From NCBI GenBank assembly GCA_964484795.1, contig CAZAFN010000022.1, positions 1-28,849 of the forward strand: a stretch of DNA of 28,849 bases, read 5' to 3'. Positions 15,477 to 23,761 of the stretch are shown here, in pieces (within the stretch, counting starts at the first letter, position 1; every line of letters starts with the position of its first letter). The notes under the pieces were generated by a model. It saw nothing but the letters and a program-made list of their open reading frames with translations. It was not told the origin of the DNA and did not search any database. The DNA is from CAZAFN01 sp964484795 (lineage in GTDB: Bacteria > Pseudomonadota > Alphaproteobacteria > Methylaequorales > Methylaequoraceae). The translations under genes were made by a program, and so were the position numbers.

Positions 15477-16241
15477 ATGATAGAAATAAATCAAATACCC
15501 ATTTTGTCTGACAATTATACATATTTGATAATTGACAAGGTGACAAGAACTTGTGCAAGTGTTGACCCTTCCATATCAGAACCAGTAATTTCTATTATCG
15601 AAAAGGAAAATTTGAATTTAAATTATATATTTAATACGCACCATCATTGGGATCATGTAGGAGGTAATCTAGAATTGAAAAAAAAATATGATTGTAAAAT
15701 TGTTGGTAATTTAAATGACAAAGATAGAATTCCCGGAATAGATATTTGTTTAAATGATGGTGAAAGTTTTAAATTAGGAAATTCTAAATGCAAAATTTTT
15801 GAAATTTCTGGGCACACAGTTGGACATATTGGGTATTATTTTAAAGATGATAATGCTTTATTTTGTGGAGATACTCTTTTTTCTCTTGGTTGTGGAAGAC
15901 TTTTTGAAGGAACACCATCACAAATGACCAGATCACTTTTAAAAATCAGATCATTGCCAAATGAAACTAGAATATATTGTGGGCATGAATACACGAAGTC
16001 TAATGCAATGTTTGCTCTCCAACTAGAGCCAGATAGTCTGTTGTTAAAAAAAAAAATTGAAGACATTAATAAAAAAAGAGAATCCAACCAACCAACCGTT
16101 CCGTCAATACTTGCAGAAGAAAAAGAACTCAATCCTTTTTTAAAATTTGATGATAAAAAATTTTTAAAAAAAATTGGCCTTGAAGACTCTTCTAGTGAAG
16201 AAAGTTTTAGAATTATTAGACAAATGAAGGATCAGTTTTAA
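15477..16241 (+). CDS. gloB: Hydroxyacylglutathione hydrolase (glyoxalase II)
   Basis: Hydrolyses S-D-lactoylglutathione in methylglyoxal detoxification. Metallo-beta-lactamase fold, 254 residues from the ATG at 15477. The open frame extends back to 15435, but that adds 14 residues inside metW; MIEINQIPILSDNYTYLI is the normal family N terminus. Metal ligands are visible: THHHWDH (54-60; H55, H57, D59, H60), H113 in SGHTVGH, D132 in CGDTLF and H170 in YCGHEYT. An 11-A run at 16046-16056 is read in frame as lysines. The stop overlaps that of the convergent phaB. Confidence 0.93.
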   Translation: MIEINQIPILSDNYTYLIIDKVTRTCASVDPSISEPVISIIEKENLNLNYIFNTHHHWDHVGGNLELKKKYDCKIVGNLNDKDRIPGIDICLNDGESFKLGNSKCKIFEISGHTVGHIGYYFKDDNALFCGDTLFSLGCGRLFEGTPSQMTRSLLKIRSLPNETRIYCGHEYTKSNAMFALQLEPDSLLLKKKIEDINKKRESNQPTVPSILAEEKELNPFLKFDDKKFLKKIGLEDSSSEESFRIIRQMKDQF

Positions 16242-16960
16242 TCCATCCACAAACCACCATTAATAGAAATGGTAGATCCATTAATATAATTACCCTTTTC
16301 TGAAGCCAAGTAAGAAACCATTTCAGCTATTTCATTGCTTTCACCTAATCTTTTTGACGGAATTCCTTCAATTATTCCTTTTAATATATCTTCTCTTATG
16401 GCGGCAACCATTTCTGTATTTATATAGCCAGGACAAATAACATTTGATGTGATACCTTTAGCAGCACTTTCTAAAGCTAATGATTTAGAGAAACCTAAAA
16501 GTGCTGATTTTGTGGCTGAATAGTTGGTCTGACCAAATTGTCCTTTTTGTCCATTTACTGAAGAAATATGGATAATTCTACCGAAGTTGTTTTCTCTCAT
16601 TTTATTGATTACCAATGATGTAACATTAAAAATTGAATTTAGGTTTACATCAATAACCTTTTTCCAATTCTCCAATGGCATTTTATGTAAAGGGGCATCC
16701 CTGGTAATCCCAGCATTATTTACTAAAATGTCTATACTTTTATATTCTTCATAAATTTTTTCAATTTCTTTTAAACAAGAATTATGATCACTAACATCCC
16801 ATTTGACACTCAAGATACCAGTCAAACTAGAAAAACTTTTGGCTTTTTCATCATTACTACTGTAATTTGCAATTACAGTATAACCATCATTCTGAAGTTT
16901 TTTTGAAATTGATTCCCCGATTCCACGAGTACCCCCTGTAACTAAAGCAACTTTACTCAT
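16238..16960 (-). CDS. phaB: Acetoacetyl-CoA reductase
   Basis: Short-chain dehydrogenase that reduces acetoacetyl-CoA to (R)-3-hydroxybutyryl-CoA. The 240 residues have the cofactor loop VTGGTRGIG (7-15), NNAG (81-84), S134 and the active pair Y147 and K151 in YSATK. FabG is a close relative, but the position 5 bases after phaA, and features such as GRIIHISSVNGQKGQFGQTNYSATK split over 128-151, favour PhaB. No polymer synthase gene (phaC) is in the window. The product may feed polyhydroxybutyrate or, through crotonyl-CoA, the Ccr reaction encoded upstream. Confidence 0.9.
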   Translation of the reverse strand: MSKVALVTGGTRGIGESISKKLQNDGYTVIANYSSNDEKAKSFSSLTGILSVKWDVSDHNSCLKEIEKIYEEYKSIDILVNNAGITRDAPLHKMPLENWKKVIDVNLNSIFNVTSLVINKMRENNFGRIIHISSVNGQKGQFGQTNYSATKSALLGFSKSLALESAAKGITSNVICPGYINTEMVAAIREDILKGIIEGIPSKRLGESNEIAEMVSYLASEKGNYINGSTISINGGLWMD

Positions 16961-16965
16961 AAAAT

Positions 16966-18141
16966 TTAAATCCTTTCAATACACATAGCAATGCCTTGTC
17001 CGCCACCAATACAAAGAGTTACCAGCCCTTTTTGTTTATTTCTTCTAATCATTTCATAGATTAGAGTTACCAGAACCCTTGCGCCAGATGCACCAATTGG
17101 ATGCCCTAATGCAATGGCACCACCGTTAACATTAACTTTATTCATATCCCAGCCAATTTCTTTGGAAACAGCTAATGATTGAGCAGCGAAAGCTTCATTA
17201 GCCTCGATTAGATCTAAATCTTCCAATTTCCAGTTTGCTTTTTTTAGCGATTGTCTAACCGCGGGGACAGGTCCCATTCCCATAATAGATGGGTCAACAC
17301 CAACCGTTGCCCATGAAACAATTCTAACTAAAGGTTTTAATCCGAGTTCTGAAGATTTTTTTTCTGTCATTAACATAACTGCAGCTGAACCATCGTTAAT
17401 TCCTGAAGCATTACCTGCAGTGACGGTTCCATCTTTTTTGAACACTGGTTTAAGTGAACTTATCTTTTCCAAAGTACTGCTATGTCTCGGAAACTCATCA
17501 TCTTCAAAGTTTATTTCTTCTTTTTTTTTTCTAATCAAAACTGGGCAAATTTCATCTTTAAAGAAACCTTTTTTTTGGGCATCTTCAGTTTTATTTTGTG
17601 AACTTGTAGCAAACTCATCCTGGTCTTTTTTGGAAATATTAAACTTTTCTGCAATATTCTCGGCTGTTGTTCCCATATGATAGTCGTTCATTGCACACCA
17701 AAGTCCATCAATTATCATACTATCTTTTAAACTTCCATCTCCCATCTTTAAACCGTTTCTTAAATTAATTGTGTGATGGGCGTTACTCATTGATTCTTGT
17801 CCACCAGAGATTACTATTTCTGACTGACCAGTTAATATAGATTGTACGCCAAGACTAACAGATCTAAGACCAGATCCGCAAACCTGATTTACAGTTATGG
17901 CACTTTTTTCTATGGGTATTTTCGATAAAATTGCAGTTTGCCTGGCTGGATTCTGGCCAGAGCCACCAGTTAAAACTTGACCTAAGATTACCTCATCAAT
18001 CATTTCTTTTTCAATTCCTGATTGTTCACAAGTTGCATTTACAGAGAAACTTCCAAGTTCTGAAGAAGAAAAACTAGATAAACTGCCCATAAACTTTCCT
18101 ATAGGCGTTCTCTTGGCTGCTGTAATAACAATTTTGCTCAT
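16966..18141 (-). CDS. phaA: Acetyl-CoA C-acetyltransferase (beta-ketothiolase)
   Basis: Condenses two acetyl-CoA to acetoacetyl-CoA. The 391-residue biosynthetic-type thiolase has the nucleophilic cysteine C88 in VNQVCGSGLRSV, H347 in ALGHPIGASGAR and C377 in CIGGGQG. Length and motif spacing are typical. It is the first gene of the minus-strand phaA-phaB pair, 5 bases apart, and diverges from rplU across 170 bases. Its product is the entry point of both polyhydroxybutyrate synthesis and the ethylmalonyl-CoA pathway. Confidence 0.94.
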   Translation of the reverse strand: MSKIVITAAKRTPIGKFMGSLSSFSSSELGSFSVNATCEQSGIEKEMIDEVILGQVLTGGSGQNPARQTAILSKIPIEKSAITVNQVCGSGLRSVSLGVQSILTGQSEIVISGGQESMSNAHHTINLRNGLKMGDGSLKDSMIIDGLWCAMNDYHMGTTAENIAEKFNISKKDQDEFATSSQNKTEDAQKKGFFKDEICPVLIRKKKEEINFEDDEFPRHSSTLEKISSLKPVFKKDGTVTAGNASGINDGSAAVMLMTEKKSSELGLKPLVRIVSWATVGVDPSIMGMGPVPAVRQSLKKANWKLEDLDLIEANEAFAAQSLAVSKEIGWDMNKVNVNGGAIALGHPIGASGARVLVTLIYEMIRRNKQKGLVTLCIGGGQGIAMCIERI

Positions 18142-18241
18142 TTTATGTATGCCATATTCTTAATTACAAATAAGAACTTTGATCGAAAAAATAACATAAA
18201 AAAACTTAATATGACAATAAATTTTGAGTAAAAGAGAAAAT

Positions 18242-18270
18242 TTGATAAAAAAATTCTTTTATTATTTAAT
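18242..18270 (+). promoter_or_regulatory. Candidate promoter of the rplU-rpmA-obgE run
   Basis: In the 170-base phaA/rplU divergent spacer, TTGATA (18242-18247) and TTTAAT (18265-18270) are 17 bases apart, a reasonable sigma70-type pair with a leader of about 35 bases before rplU. TATAAA at 18280-18285 is a second possible -10 without a good -35. The spacer is very AT-rich, so chance matches are likely. No structured leader is evident. Confidence 0.4.
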
Positions 18271-18311
18271 TGTTAGTTGTATAAATCAACCTACAACTTA
18301 GGTTCTTTCAT

Positions 18312-18728
18312 ATGTTTGCAATATTTCAAAATAGAGGAAAACAATATAAAGCTGCTGTAGGAAGTTTTTTAAAACTGCCTGTATATAGCGAGAAGAAGAA
18401 AAACGATGTTTTAACTTTTGATGAAGTTGTCTTTATTAAGAATGACAAAGGAGAATCAATTGTTGGCTCCCCCCTTTTAAAGAATGTTGTGGTTAAAGGT
18501 ATTGTGATAGATAGGATTAGAGATAAGAAAATTATAGTTTTTAAAAAGAAAAGAAGAAAAAATTACAGAAGAAAGATGGGGCATAGGCAGGATTTAACTT
18601 TGGTTAAGATTCAAGAAATTAATGTTTCTAATAGTTCTGGTCAAAATACATTAGATAAGAAAGTGAAAAAAAGTGAAGATAAAAAAGTTTTAACTAAAGA
18701 CCAAAAGGAGGATGTAAATGGCTCATAA
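18312..18728 (+). CDS. rplU: 50S ribosomal protein L21 (bL21) with C-terminal extension
   Basis: Large-subunit ribosomal protein. The conserved part is residues 1-104, starting MFAIFQNRGKQYK and including the RNA-binding stretch KKKRRKNYRRKMGHRQ. The usual bL21 is about 103 residues; this one has 138, with a low-complexity Lys/Asp/Ser tail of about 34 residues such as those in many alphaproteobacterial L21 proteins. The end of the tail overlaps rpmA by 11 bases and contains the rpmA ribosome site, so part of the tail sequence is set by that site. Confidence 0.96.
   Translation: MFAIFQNRGKQYKAAVGSFLKLPVYSEKKKNDVLTFDEVVFIKNDKGESIVGSPLLKNVVVKGIVIDRIRDKKIIVFKKKRRKNYRRKMGHRQDLTLVKIQEINVSNSSGQNTLDKKVKKSEDKKVLTKDQKEDVNGS
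18705..18711 (+). promoter_or_regulatory. Strong Shine-Dalgarno site of rpmA
   Basis: AAGGAGG lies 6 bases before the rpmA ATG and inside the rplU reading frame (codons for Lys-Glu-Asp). It is the clearest consensus ribosome site I saw in a window where most starts have none, as expected for a highly expressed ribosomal protein. Confidence 0.8.
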
Positions 18729-18975
18729 AAAAGCAGGAGGTAGTACTAGGAATGGTAGGGATAGCGCTGGTAGAAGGCTTGGAGTAAAGAAATTTGGTGG
18801 AGAGTTGGTTATTCCAGGAAACATCATAGTAAGACAAAGAGGAACTCAGTTTCACCCAGGTAAAAATGTTTCGATAGGCAAGGATCACACTATTTTTGCA
18901 TTAAAAGAGGGATATGTTTCTTTTAAAAAAAAATCTTCTGGAAGATCTTTTGTTGAAGTGGAGCTAAAAAAATAA
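18718..18975 (+). CDS. rpmA: 50S ribosomal protein L27 (bL27)
   Basis: Large-subunit protein whose N terminus reaches the peptidyl-transferase centre. The 85 residues start MAHKKAGGSTRNGRDS, followed by RRLGVKKFGGE and IIVRQRGTQFHPGKNVSIGKDHT, all diagnostic. No N-terminal cleavable extension of the Firmicutes type is present. The start overlaps rplU by 11 bases, and the site AAGGAGG is at ideal distance. The stop codon lies in one arm of a hairpin that spans the obgE start. Confidence 0.97.
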   Translation: MAHKKAGGSTRNGRDSAGRRLGVKKFGGELVIPGNIIVRQRGTQFHPGKNVSIGKDHTIFALKEGYVSFKKKSSGRSFVEVELKK

Positions 18976-19006
18976 TTTCATAATCCCAGAGGCTTTTTAT
19001 GAAATT
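18974..19006 (+). promoter_or_regulatory. Inverted repeat enclosing the obgE start codon
   Basis: AATTTCATAA (18974-18983) and TTATGAAATT (18997-19006) form a perfect 10-bp repeat around a 13-base loop. The 3' arm contains the obgE ATG (18999-19001), the loop contains the AGAGG ribosome site, and the 5' arm starts within the rpmA stop codon. If folded in mRNA it could couple obgE translation to rpmA. Only one pair is G-C, so the stem would be weak. Confidence 0.35.
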
Positions 19007-19988
19007 TCTTGATGAAGCCAAAATCTATATTAAGGCAGGAAAAGGCGGTTCGGGATGTAGCAGCTTTCGAAGAGAGAAGTACGTTGAATTTGGAGGTCCG
19101 GATGGAGGTGATGGAGGCAAGGGTGGACATATAAGCTTTAAGGTAGAAGATAATTTAAATACATTAATTGATTTTAGATACCAACAACATTATAGAGCAG
19201 AAAATGGTAAAAATGGTGCTGGTAAGAATAGGACCGGTCAAAATGGAAGAAACCTATTAATTAAAGTTCCTCTAGGAACACTTATCTTAAGTGAAGATAA
19301 AAAACATACATACAAGGATTTATCAAGAAAAGGAGATCTTTTTTTGGCTGCTAGAGGTGGGAAAGGTGGTAGGGGAAACTTACGTTTTAAATCATCTACA
19401 AACCAAGCACCAAGAAAATTTGAAGAAGGGTGGTCTGGTCAAGAGCTTTGGGTTTGGTTGAGGTTAAAGCTTATTGCAGATGTGGGATTTATAGGTTTGC
19501 CAAATGCTGGAAAATCAACACTACTTTCAACTTTATCTAATGCTAAGCCCAAAATTGCTGATTATCCTTTTACAACAACTAAACCACAACTAGGTTTGTT
19601 AAGGTTAAGAGAAAGAGATGTTGTTATGGCTGATTTACCAGGTTTGATAGAAGGTGCATCACAGGGAATTGGTCTAGGACTAAAATTTTTGGCTCATATT
19701 GAAAGATGCAAGGCATTGATTCATATCTGTGATATTTCAGTTGAAAAAGATGAAGAATTATTAGCAAACTATCAAAAGATTAGGACAGAATTGGGTGCGT
19801 ATGGAAAAAAACTGGTTAAAAAAAATGAAATTGTAATATTGAGCAAGATTGATTTGGTTAATAAGGCTATAATTGAAAAGAGGATAAGCTTGCTAAAGAA
19901 AATCACACATTCTAGTATTGTTGCTATATCAAGTCACACAAAAGTTGGTATGAAAAAATTAAAATTGTCTTTAGGTGAAATTTTTTAA
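18999..19988 (+). CDS. obgE: GTPase Obg (CgtA)
   Basis: Essential ribosome-associated GTPase of 50S assembly and stress signalling. The 329 residues have the glycine-rich Obg fold (1-158, with FGGPDGGDGGKGG and the segment RGGKGGRGN) and the GTPase domain: G1 GLPNAGKS (166-173), switch regions, G3 DLPGLIEGA (212-220) and G4 position SKID (282-285) where NKxD is classical. There is no long C-terminal extension. The rplU-rpmA-obgE order is widely conserved. The stop overlaps the proB start by one base. Confidence 0.96.
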   Translation: MKFLDEAKIYIKAGKGGSGCSSFRREKYVEFGGPDGGDGGKGGHISFKVEDNLNTLIDFRYQQHYRAENGKNGAGKNRTGQNGRNLLIKVPLGTLILSEDKKHTYKDLSRKGDLFLAARGGKGGRGNLRFKSSTNQAPRKFEEGWSGQELWVWLRLKLIADVGFIGLPNAGKSTLLSTLSNAKPKIADYPFTTTKPQLGLLRLRERDVVMADLPGLIEGASQGIGLGLKFLAHIERCKALIHICDISVEKDEELLANYQKIRTELGAYGKKLVKKNEIVILSKIDLVNKAIIEKRISLLKKITHSSIVAISSHTKVGMKKLKLSLGEIF

Positions 19989-21109
19989 TGGTTAATTTTC
20001 CAGCAATAAAAAAATCTCAAAGGATTGTCATAAAAATTGGCTCTTCTTTATTAATTGCTAAAAATGAATTTAATTTTAAATGGCTTGAGTCATTTGCAGA
20101 TGACGTGTTGGATTTAAAAAAAAGAGGAATTGAGTTGATAATCGTTGCTTCAGGAGCCGTATCTTTAGGTAGAAATTATTTGGAAATAGAAAAAGAAAAA
20201 TTAAAGATAAATGAAAAACAAGCCTGTGCAGCTTGCGGGCAACTTATCCTAATGAACAATTTTATGAAAGCATTTAAAAAAAGAAACAACAAAGTTGCAC
20301 AAGTTTTATTAACTTTTTCTGATACGGAGGATAGAAAAAACAGCTTAAACTCTAGAGAAACAATCAATAGTTTGTTAAATGTTGGAGTGATCCCAATCAT
20401 TAATGAAAACGATACAGTAGCAACAGATGAGCTAAAATTTGGAGATAATGATAGATTGGCCTCAAGAGTTGCACAGATAATCAGTGCGGATAATTTAATT
20501 TTGTTAAGTGATGTAAAAGGACTTTATAACAAAAACCCTAAATCTGACCGAAGTGCGAAATTGGTTCCACTGGTGAAAGAAATAAATCAGAATGTTTTTA
20601 AGATGGCTACAAATGAAACAAATTTGTACGGTTCTGGAGGAATGTATACAAAATTACAAGCAGCGGAAATAGCCACAAATTTTGGATGCAACACATTGAT
20701 TTGTAAGGGAAACATAGATAACCCAATTTCCTGTTTTTTAAAAAATAAGATTGGAACTTGGTTTCTTTCAAAAAGAAAGGAAAATAGAGGCATTAAAAAT
20801 TGGTTGGCAGGAACCATTAAGATCTCAGGTTCCATTATGATAGATGATGGAGCTGTTAAAGCATTAAACTCTGGGGCAAGTTTATTACCAAGTGGAGTAA
20901 AAAAAATTTCTGGCAAATTCACTAGAGGTGATATAATTGGGATTATTGATAGCAAAGGGAAAAAAGTTGGCAAAGGGATTGTTTATTATGATTCTATCGA
21001 GGCAGATAGAATAAGAGGAAAGAAATCATCTGAAATAAAAAATATTTTGGGTTACGAAGGAAGAGATGAAGTTGTACACAGGGATTATTTGACACTAAAT
21101 GTTAAGTAA
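19988..21109 (+). CDS. proB: Glutamate 5-kinase
   Basis: Phosphorylates glutamate in the first step of proline synthesis. The 373-residue protein has the amino-acid kinase domain (about 10-260; VIKIGSSLL, VASGAVSLG, INENDTVATDELKFGDND, LLSDVKGLY, GSGGMYTKLQAAEIA) followed by a C-terminal PUA domain (about 275-360; SGASLLPSGVKKISGKF). PUA-containing length is normal. It overlaps obgE by one base and proA by 11 bases. Feedback inhibition by proline is known for the family. Confidence 0.95.
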   Translation: MVNFPAIKKSQRIVIKIGSSLLIAKNEFNFKWLESFADDVLDLKKRGIELIIVASGAVSLGRNYLEIEKEKLKINEKQACAACGQLILMNNFMKAFKKRNNKVAQVLLTFSDTEDRKNSLNSRETINSLLNVGVIPIINENDTVATDELKFGDNDRLASRVAQIISADNLILLSDVKGLYNKNPKSDRSAKLVPLVKEINQNVFKMATNETNLYGSGGMYTKLQAAEIATNFGCNTLICKGNIDNPISCFLKNKIGTWFLSKRKENRGIKNWLAGTIKISGSIMIDDGAVKALNSGASLLPSGVKKISGKFTRGDIIGIIDSKGKKVGKGIVYYDSIEADRIRGKKSSEIKNILGYEGRDEVVHRDYLTLNVK

Positions 21110-22367
21110 AAATATAACAAAAAAAGATATTTTTGATATTGGGGTTAAGGCCAAAGAAGCTTCTCAAAAAGTTTCATTGTTAAGTTCTAAAATAAAAAAT
21201 GATATTCTTCATTCTGCCGCGGAAAATTTGTTAAAAAATAAAGATTTAATCATTAAGGAAAACGAAAAGGACGTAAGAGAAAATAAAGAGAAATTAACTC
21301 CAGCTACTTTAGACAGATTAATCTTGGATGAAAAAAGAGTTGATTCAATTTGCAATGGATTAATTGATATTGCAGAATTAGATGATCCCATAGGTAAAAT
21401 AATTGATAGCAGTATAAGACCAAATGGATTGAAAATTGATAAAGTATCAATACCCCTAGGAGTCATAGGTGTTATTTATGAATCTAGACCAAATGTAGCT
21501 GCTGATGCAGCAGCTTTGTGTTTAAAGTCTGGCAACACATTGATCTTGAGAGGAGGAAGTGAAAGTTTTCATTCATCAACAATTATTGTTGATTTAATTA
21601 ATCAATCTATGAGAAAATTTGGCGTACCATATGGAGCATTGCAAAACATTCCAACTAGAGATAGAGCGGCTGTTGGTCATTTATTAAGAATGGATAAATA
21701 TGTAGATGTAATTATACCAAGAGGTGGAAAATCATTAATAAAAAGGGTTTCGGAAGAAAGTAAAATACATGTTATTAAACATTTAGATGGAATTTGTCAT
21801 ACATATATTCATAGCTCATCAGATCCAAAATTATGTGAAAGAGTTGTGATAAATGCAAAAATGAGAAGACCAGGTATTTGTGGAGCAACTGAAACAGTTC
21901 TGTGTGATGCCGAAGTTGTAAACACACACTTGCCGATGGTTGTAGATAAATTAAAAAAAACGAATTGTGAAATTAGAGGAGATAATTTGGTTATGCAACT
22001 TGATGAATCTATTAAGCTAGCTAAAAATGAAGATTGGGCTACGGAGTATCTGGATAAAATAATATCAATTAAAGTTTTAAAGAATGGAGTTAAGGAAGCT
22101 GTGGATCATATAAACAAATATGGTTCCGGGCACACAGATGCAATTCTTTCGGAAGATCTAAAATCTGTTGAATATTTTCTTGATAATGTAGACAGTGGAA
22201 TTGTTATGCACAATACTTCTACTCAATTTGCGGATGGAGGAGAGTTTGGTATGGGTGCGGAGATAGGCATTTCAACATCTAAAGTTCATGCTAGAGGACC
22301 TGTTGGAGTTGCTCAATTAACAAGCTTTAAATATAAAGTTCGAGGATCAGGGCAGATTAGACCGTAA
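21099..22367 (+). CDS. proA: Glutamate-5-semialdehyde dehydrogenase (gamma-glutamyl phosphate reductase)
   Basis: Reduces gamma-glutamyl phosphate to glutamate-5-semialdehyde with NADPH, the step after ProB. The 422 residues show the aldehyde-dehydrogenase fold with GVIGVIYESRPNV (121-133), LKSGNTLILRGGSE (142-155), IPRGGKSLI and the catalytic cysteine C261 in RRPGICGATETVL. The start ATG lies within the end of proB, giving an 11-base overlap that fits translational coupling of the two subunits of one channelled pathway. Length is normal. Confidence 0.96.
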   Translation: MLSKNITKKDIFDIGVKAKEASQKVSLLSSKIKNDILHSAAENLLKNKDLIIKENEKDVRENKEKLTPATLDRLILDEKRVDSICNGLIDIAELDDPIGKIIDSSIRPNGLKIDKVSIPLGVIGVIYESRPNVAADAAALCLKSGNTLILRGGSESFHSSTIIVDLINQSMRKFGVPYGALQNIPTRDRAAVGHLLRMDKYVDVIIPRGGKSLIKRVSEESKIHVIKHLDGICHTYIHSSSDPKLCERVVINAKMRRPGICGATETVLCDAEVVNTHLPMVVDKLKKTNCEIRGDNLVMQLDESIKLAKNEDWATEYLDKIISIKVLKNGVKEAVDHINKYGSGHTDAILSEDLKSVEYFLDNVDSGIVMHNTSTQFADGGEFGMGAEIGISTSKVHARGPVGVAQLTSFKYKVRGSGQIRP

Positions 22368-22368
22368 A

Positions 22369-22956
22369 TTGAATAATTCAAAGAAAAACTTTATCGGTAT
22401 TTTAGGTGGCACTTTTGATCCTCCACATATGGGGCACATTTTTATAAGTAATTACGCCCTAAGAAAACTTGGGTTAGGAGAAATTTGGTGGATTGTTACA
22501 GCGAAAAATCCACTTAAGAAAAATAGTACAGAATATGAAAAAAGATTACTAAATACCAAAAAATTTTTGGCGAGGTCAAGAATCAAGATATTAGAAATTG
22601 AAGATATTAAAAAAAATATGTACTCCATAGATGTGATTATTTTTTTAAAAAAAAAATTTCCTAAAAAAAAATTTATTTGGATAATGGGTGTGGATAATTT
22701 AGAAAAATTTCACCTCTGGAAAGATTGGAAAAAAATATTTTGTAATATTCCCATTGCAATTTTTGACCGTCCATTTTACTCTTTAAATATAGCTAAAAGT
22801 AAAGCTGTTGGTTTTTTCAGGGATAATAGAATTAGAATTAATTCATCAAAAAAATTAAAAAATATGACACCGCCTAAATGGGTTTTTATTACTGGGTCAA
22901 TTAGTTCACAGTCTTCAACGCAAATAAGATCTAAGATAGATGAATCAAAGCTCTAA
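22369..22956 (+). CDS. nadD: Nicotinate-nucleotide adenylyltransferase
   Basis: Adenylates nicotinic acid mononucleotide in NAD synthesis. The 195 residues have the nucleotidyl-transferase motif GGTFDPPHMGH (13-23; H20, H23), IWIMGVDNLEKFHLWKDW and the C-terminal SSQSSTQIRSK near 177-187, which corresponds to the ISSTxIR block. The start is TTG, one base after the proA stop; no ATG precedes the HxGH motif. It overlaps rsfS by 17 bases. Confidence 0.92.
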   Translation: MNNSKKNFIGILGGTFDPPHMGHIFISNYALRKLGLGEIWWIVTAKNPLKKNSTEYEKRLLNTKKFLARSRIKILEIEDIKKNMYSIDVIIFLKKKFPKKKFIWIMGVDNLEKFHLWKDWKKIFCNIPIAIFDRPFYSLNIAKSKAVGFFRDNRIRINSSKKLKNMTPPKWVFITGSISSQSSTQIRSKIDESKL

Positions 22957-23293
22957 AATTAAAAAATTACTAAAAAAAATTGTCAAAGAATTAGATGATC
23001 TCAAGGCTAAAGATGTAGTGGTAATTGATATAAACGCTAGAAGTGCAATTGGAGATTACCTAGTGATTGCAAGTGGAAACTCCTCTAGACACATTAATTC
23101 AATTATATCTATGATTGTCAAAAGGAATAAAAAAATGGTGATTTCAACTGAAGGGCTTAAATCAACGGATTGGTCGATTGTAGATTTTGGAGATATTGTT
23201 TTAAATGTGTTTAAACCAGATGCACGGAAGCATTATGCTCTGGAAAAAATTTGGAAAACCGAAATAATTGATGATAAGCAAAGGTTTGGTTAA
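22940..23293 (+). CDS. rsfS: Ribosome silencing factor RsfS
   Basis: Binds ribosomal protein L14 and blocks subunit joining when growth slows. The 117 residues match the Iojap/RsfS family: a leading helix, DVVVIDINARSAIGDYLVIASGNSSRH split over 25-51, GLKSTDWSIVDFGDIVLNVF and the C-terminal YALEKIW. The ATG is inside nadD (17-base overlap). The nadD-rsfS-rlmH order is highly conserved, which supports the call. Confidence 0.94.
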   Translation: MNQSSKIKKLLKKIVKELDDLKAKDVVVIDINARSAIGDYLVIASGNSSRHINSIISMIVKRNKKMVISTEGLKSTDWSIVDFGDIVLNVFKPDARKHYALEKIWKTEIIDDKQRFG

Positions 23294-23296
23294 TCA

Positions 23297-23746
23297 ATGA
23301 GGATTGATATAATATCTCTAGGAAAATTTAAACAAGCCTTGCCTTATCTTGAAATATTTAATTTTTATAAAAGGCGTATTAGTACCAAAGTAAATTTGAT
23401 TGAATTGAAAACTTTTAATTATAATGAAAAAAAATTAACTTTTGAAAAAGAAGAAATTATAAAACATTTAAATGACAAAGATTATGTAATTGCCTTGGAT
23501 AAGAGTGGAAGGAATTTTTCTAGCAGAGAGTTTGCAAAAACTATGAGCCAAAAAATGCTTGATGGTACAACCAGAATTTGTTTTTTGATAGGCAGTGAAA
23601 TTGGACTTGACAAGTATTTTACCGAATCCTATGAGTCAATTTCATTTGGAAAACAAACTTGGCCTCACCTTCTTGTTAGGGTAATGCTTATTGAACAGAT
23701 TTACAGGACATTTGAAATTATAAAAGGCTCTTCATACCACAAATAA
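23297..23746 (+). CDS. rlmH: 23S rRNA pseudouridine-1915 N3-methyltransferase RlmH
   Basis: SPOUT-class methyltransferase acting on pseudouridine 1915 in helix 69 of 23S rRNA, on assembled ribosomes. The 149 residues are near the usual 155. The SAM-knot region shows YVIALDKSGRNFSSREFA (63-80), FLIGSEIG (97-104; usually FxIGGxxG), and the C-terminal block SFGKQTWPHLLVRVMLIEQ continuing to GSSYHK. It starts 3 bases after rsfS. Confidence 0.94.
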   Translation: MRIDIISLGKFKQALPYLEIFNFYKRRISTKVNLIELKTFNYNEKKLTFEKEEIIKHLNDKDYVIALDKSGRNFSSREFAKTMSQKMLDGTTRICFLIGSEIGLDKYFTESYESISFGKQTWPHLLVRVMLIEQIYRTFEIIKGSSYHK

Positions 23747-23761
23747 GAATAGTATATTAGT

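Noticed and set aside
18142..18311. tRNA or small RNA in the phaA-rplU spacer
   Set aside because: The 170 bases are AT-rich with no cloverleaf, no GTTC-type T-loop and no stable stem. It is best read as a double promoter region.
19842..19853. Obg G4 motif SKID in place of NKxD as a defect
   Set aside because: Ser at this place occurs in some GTPases of this class, and all other G motifs are intact, so the evidence for a functional change is weak.
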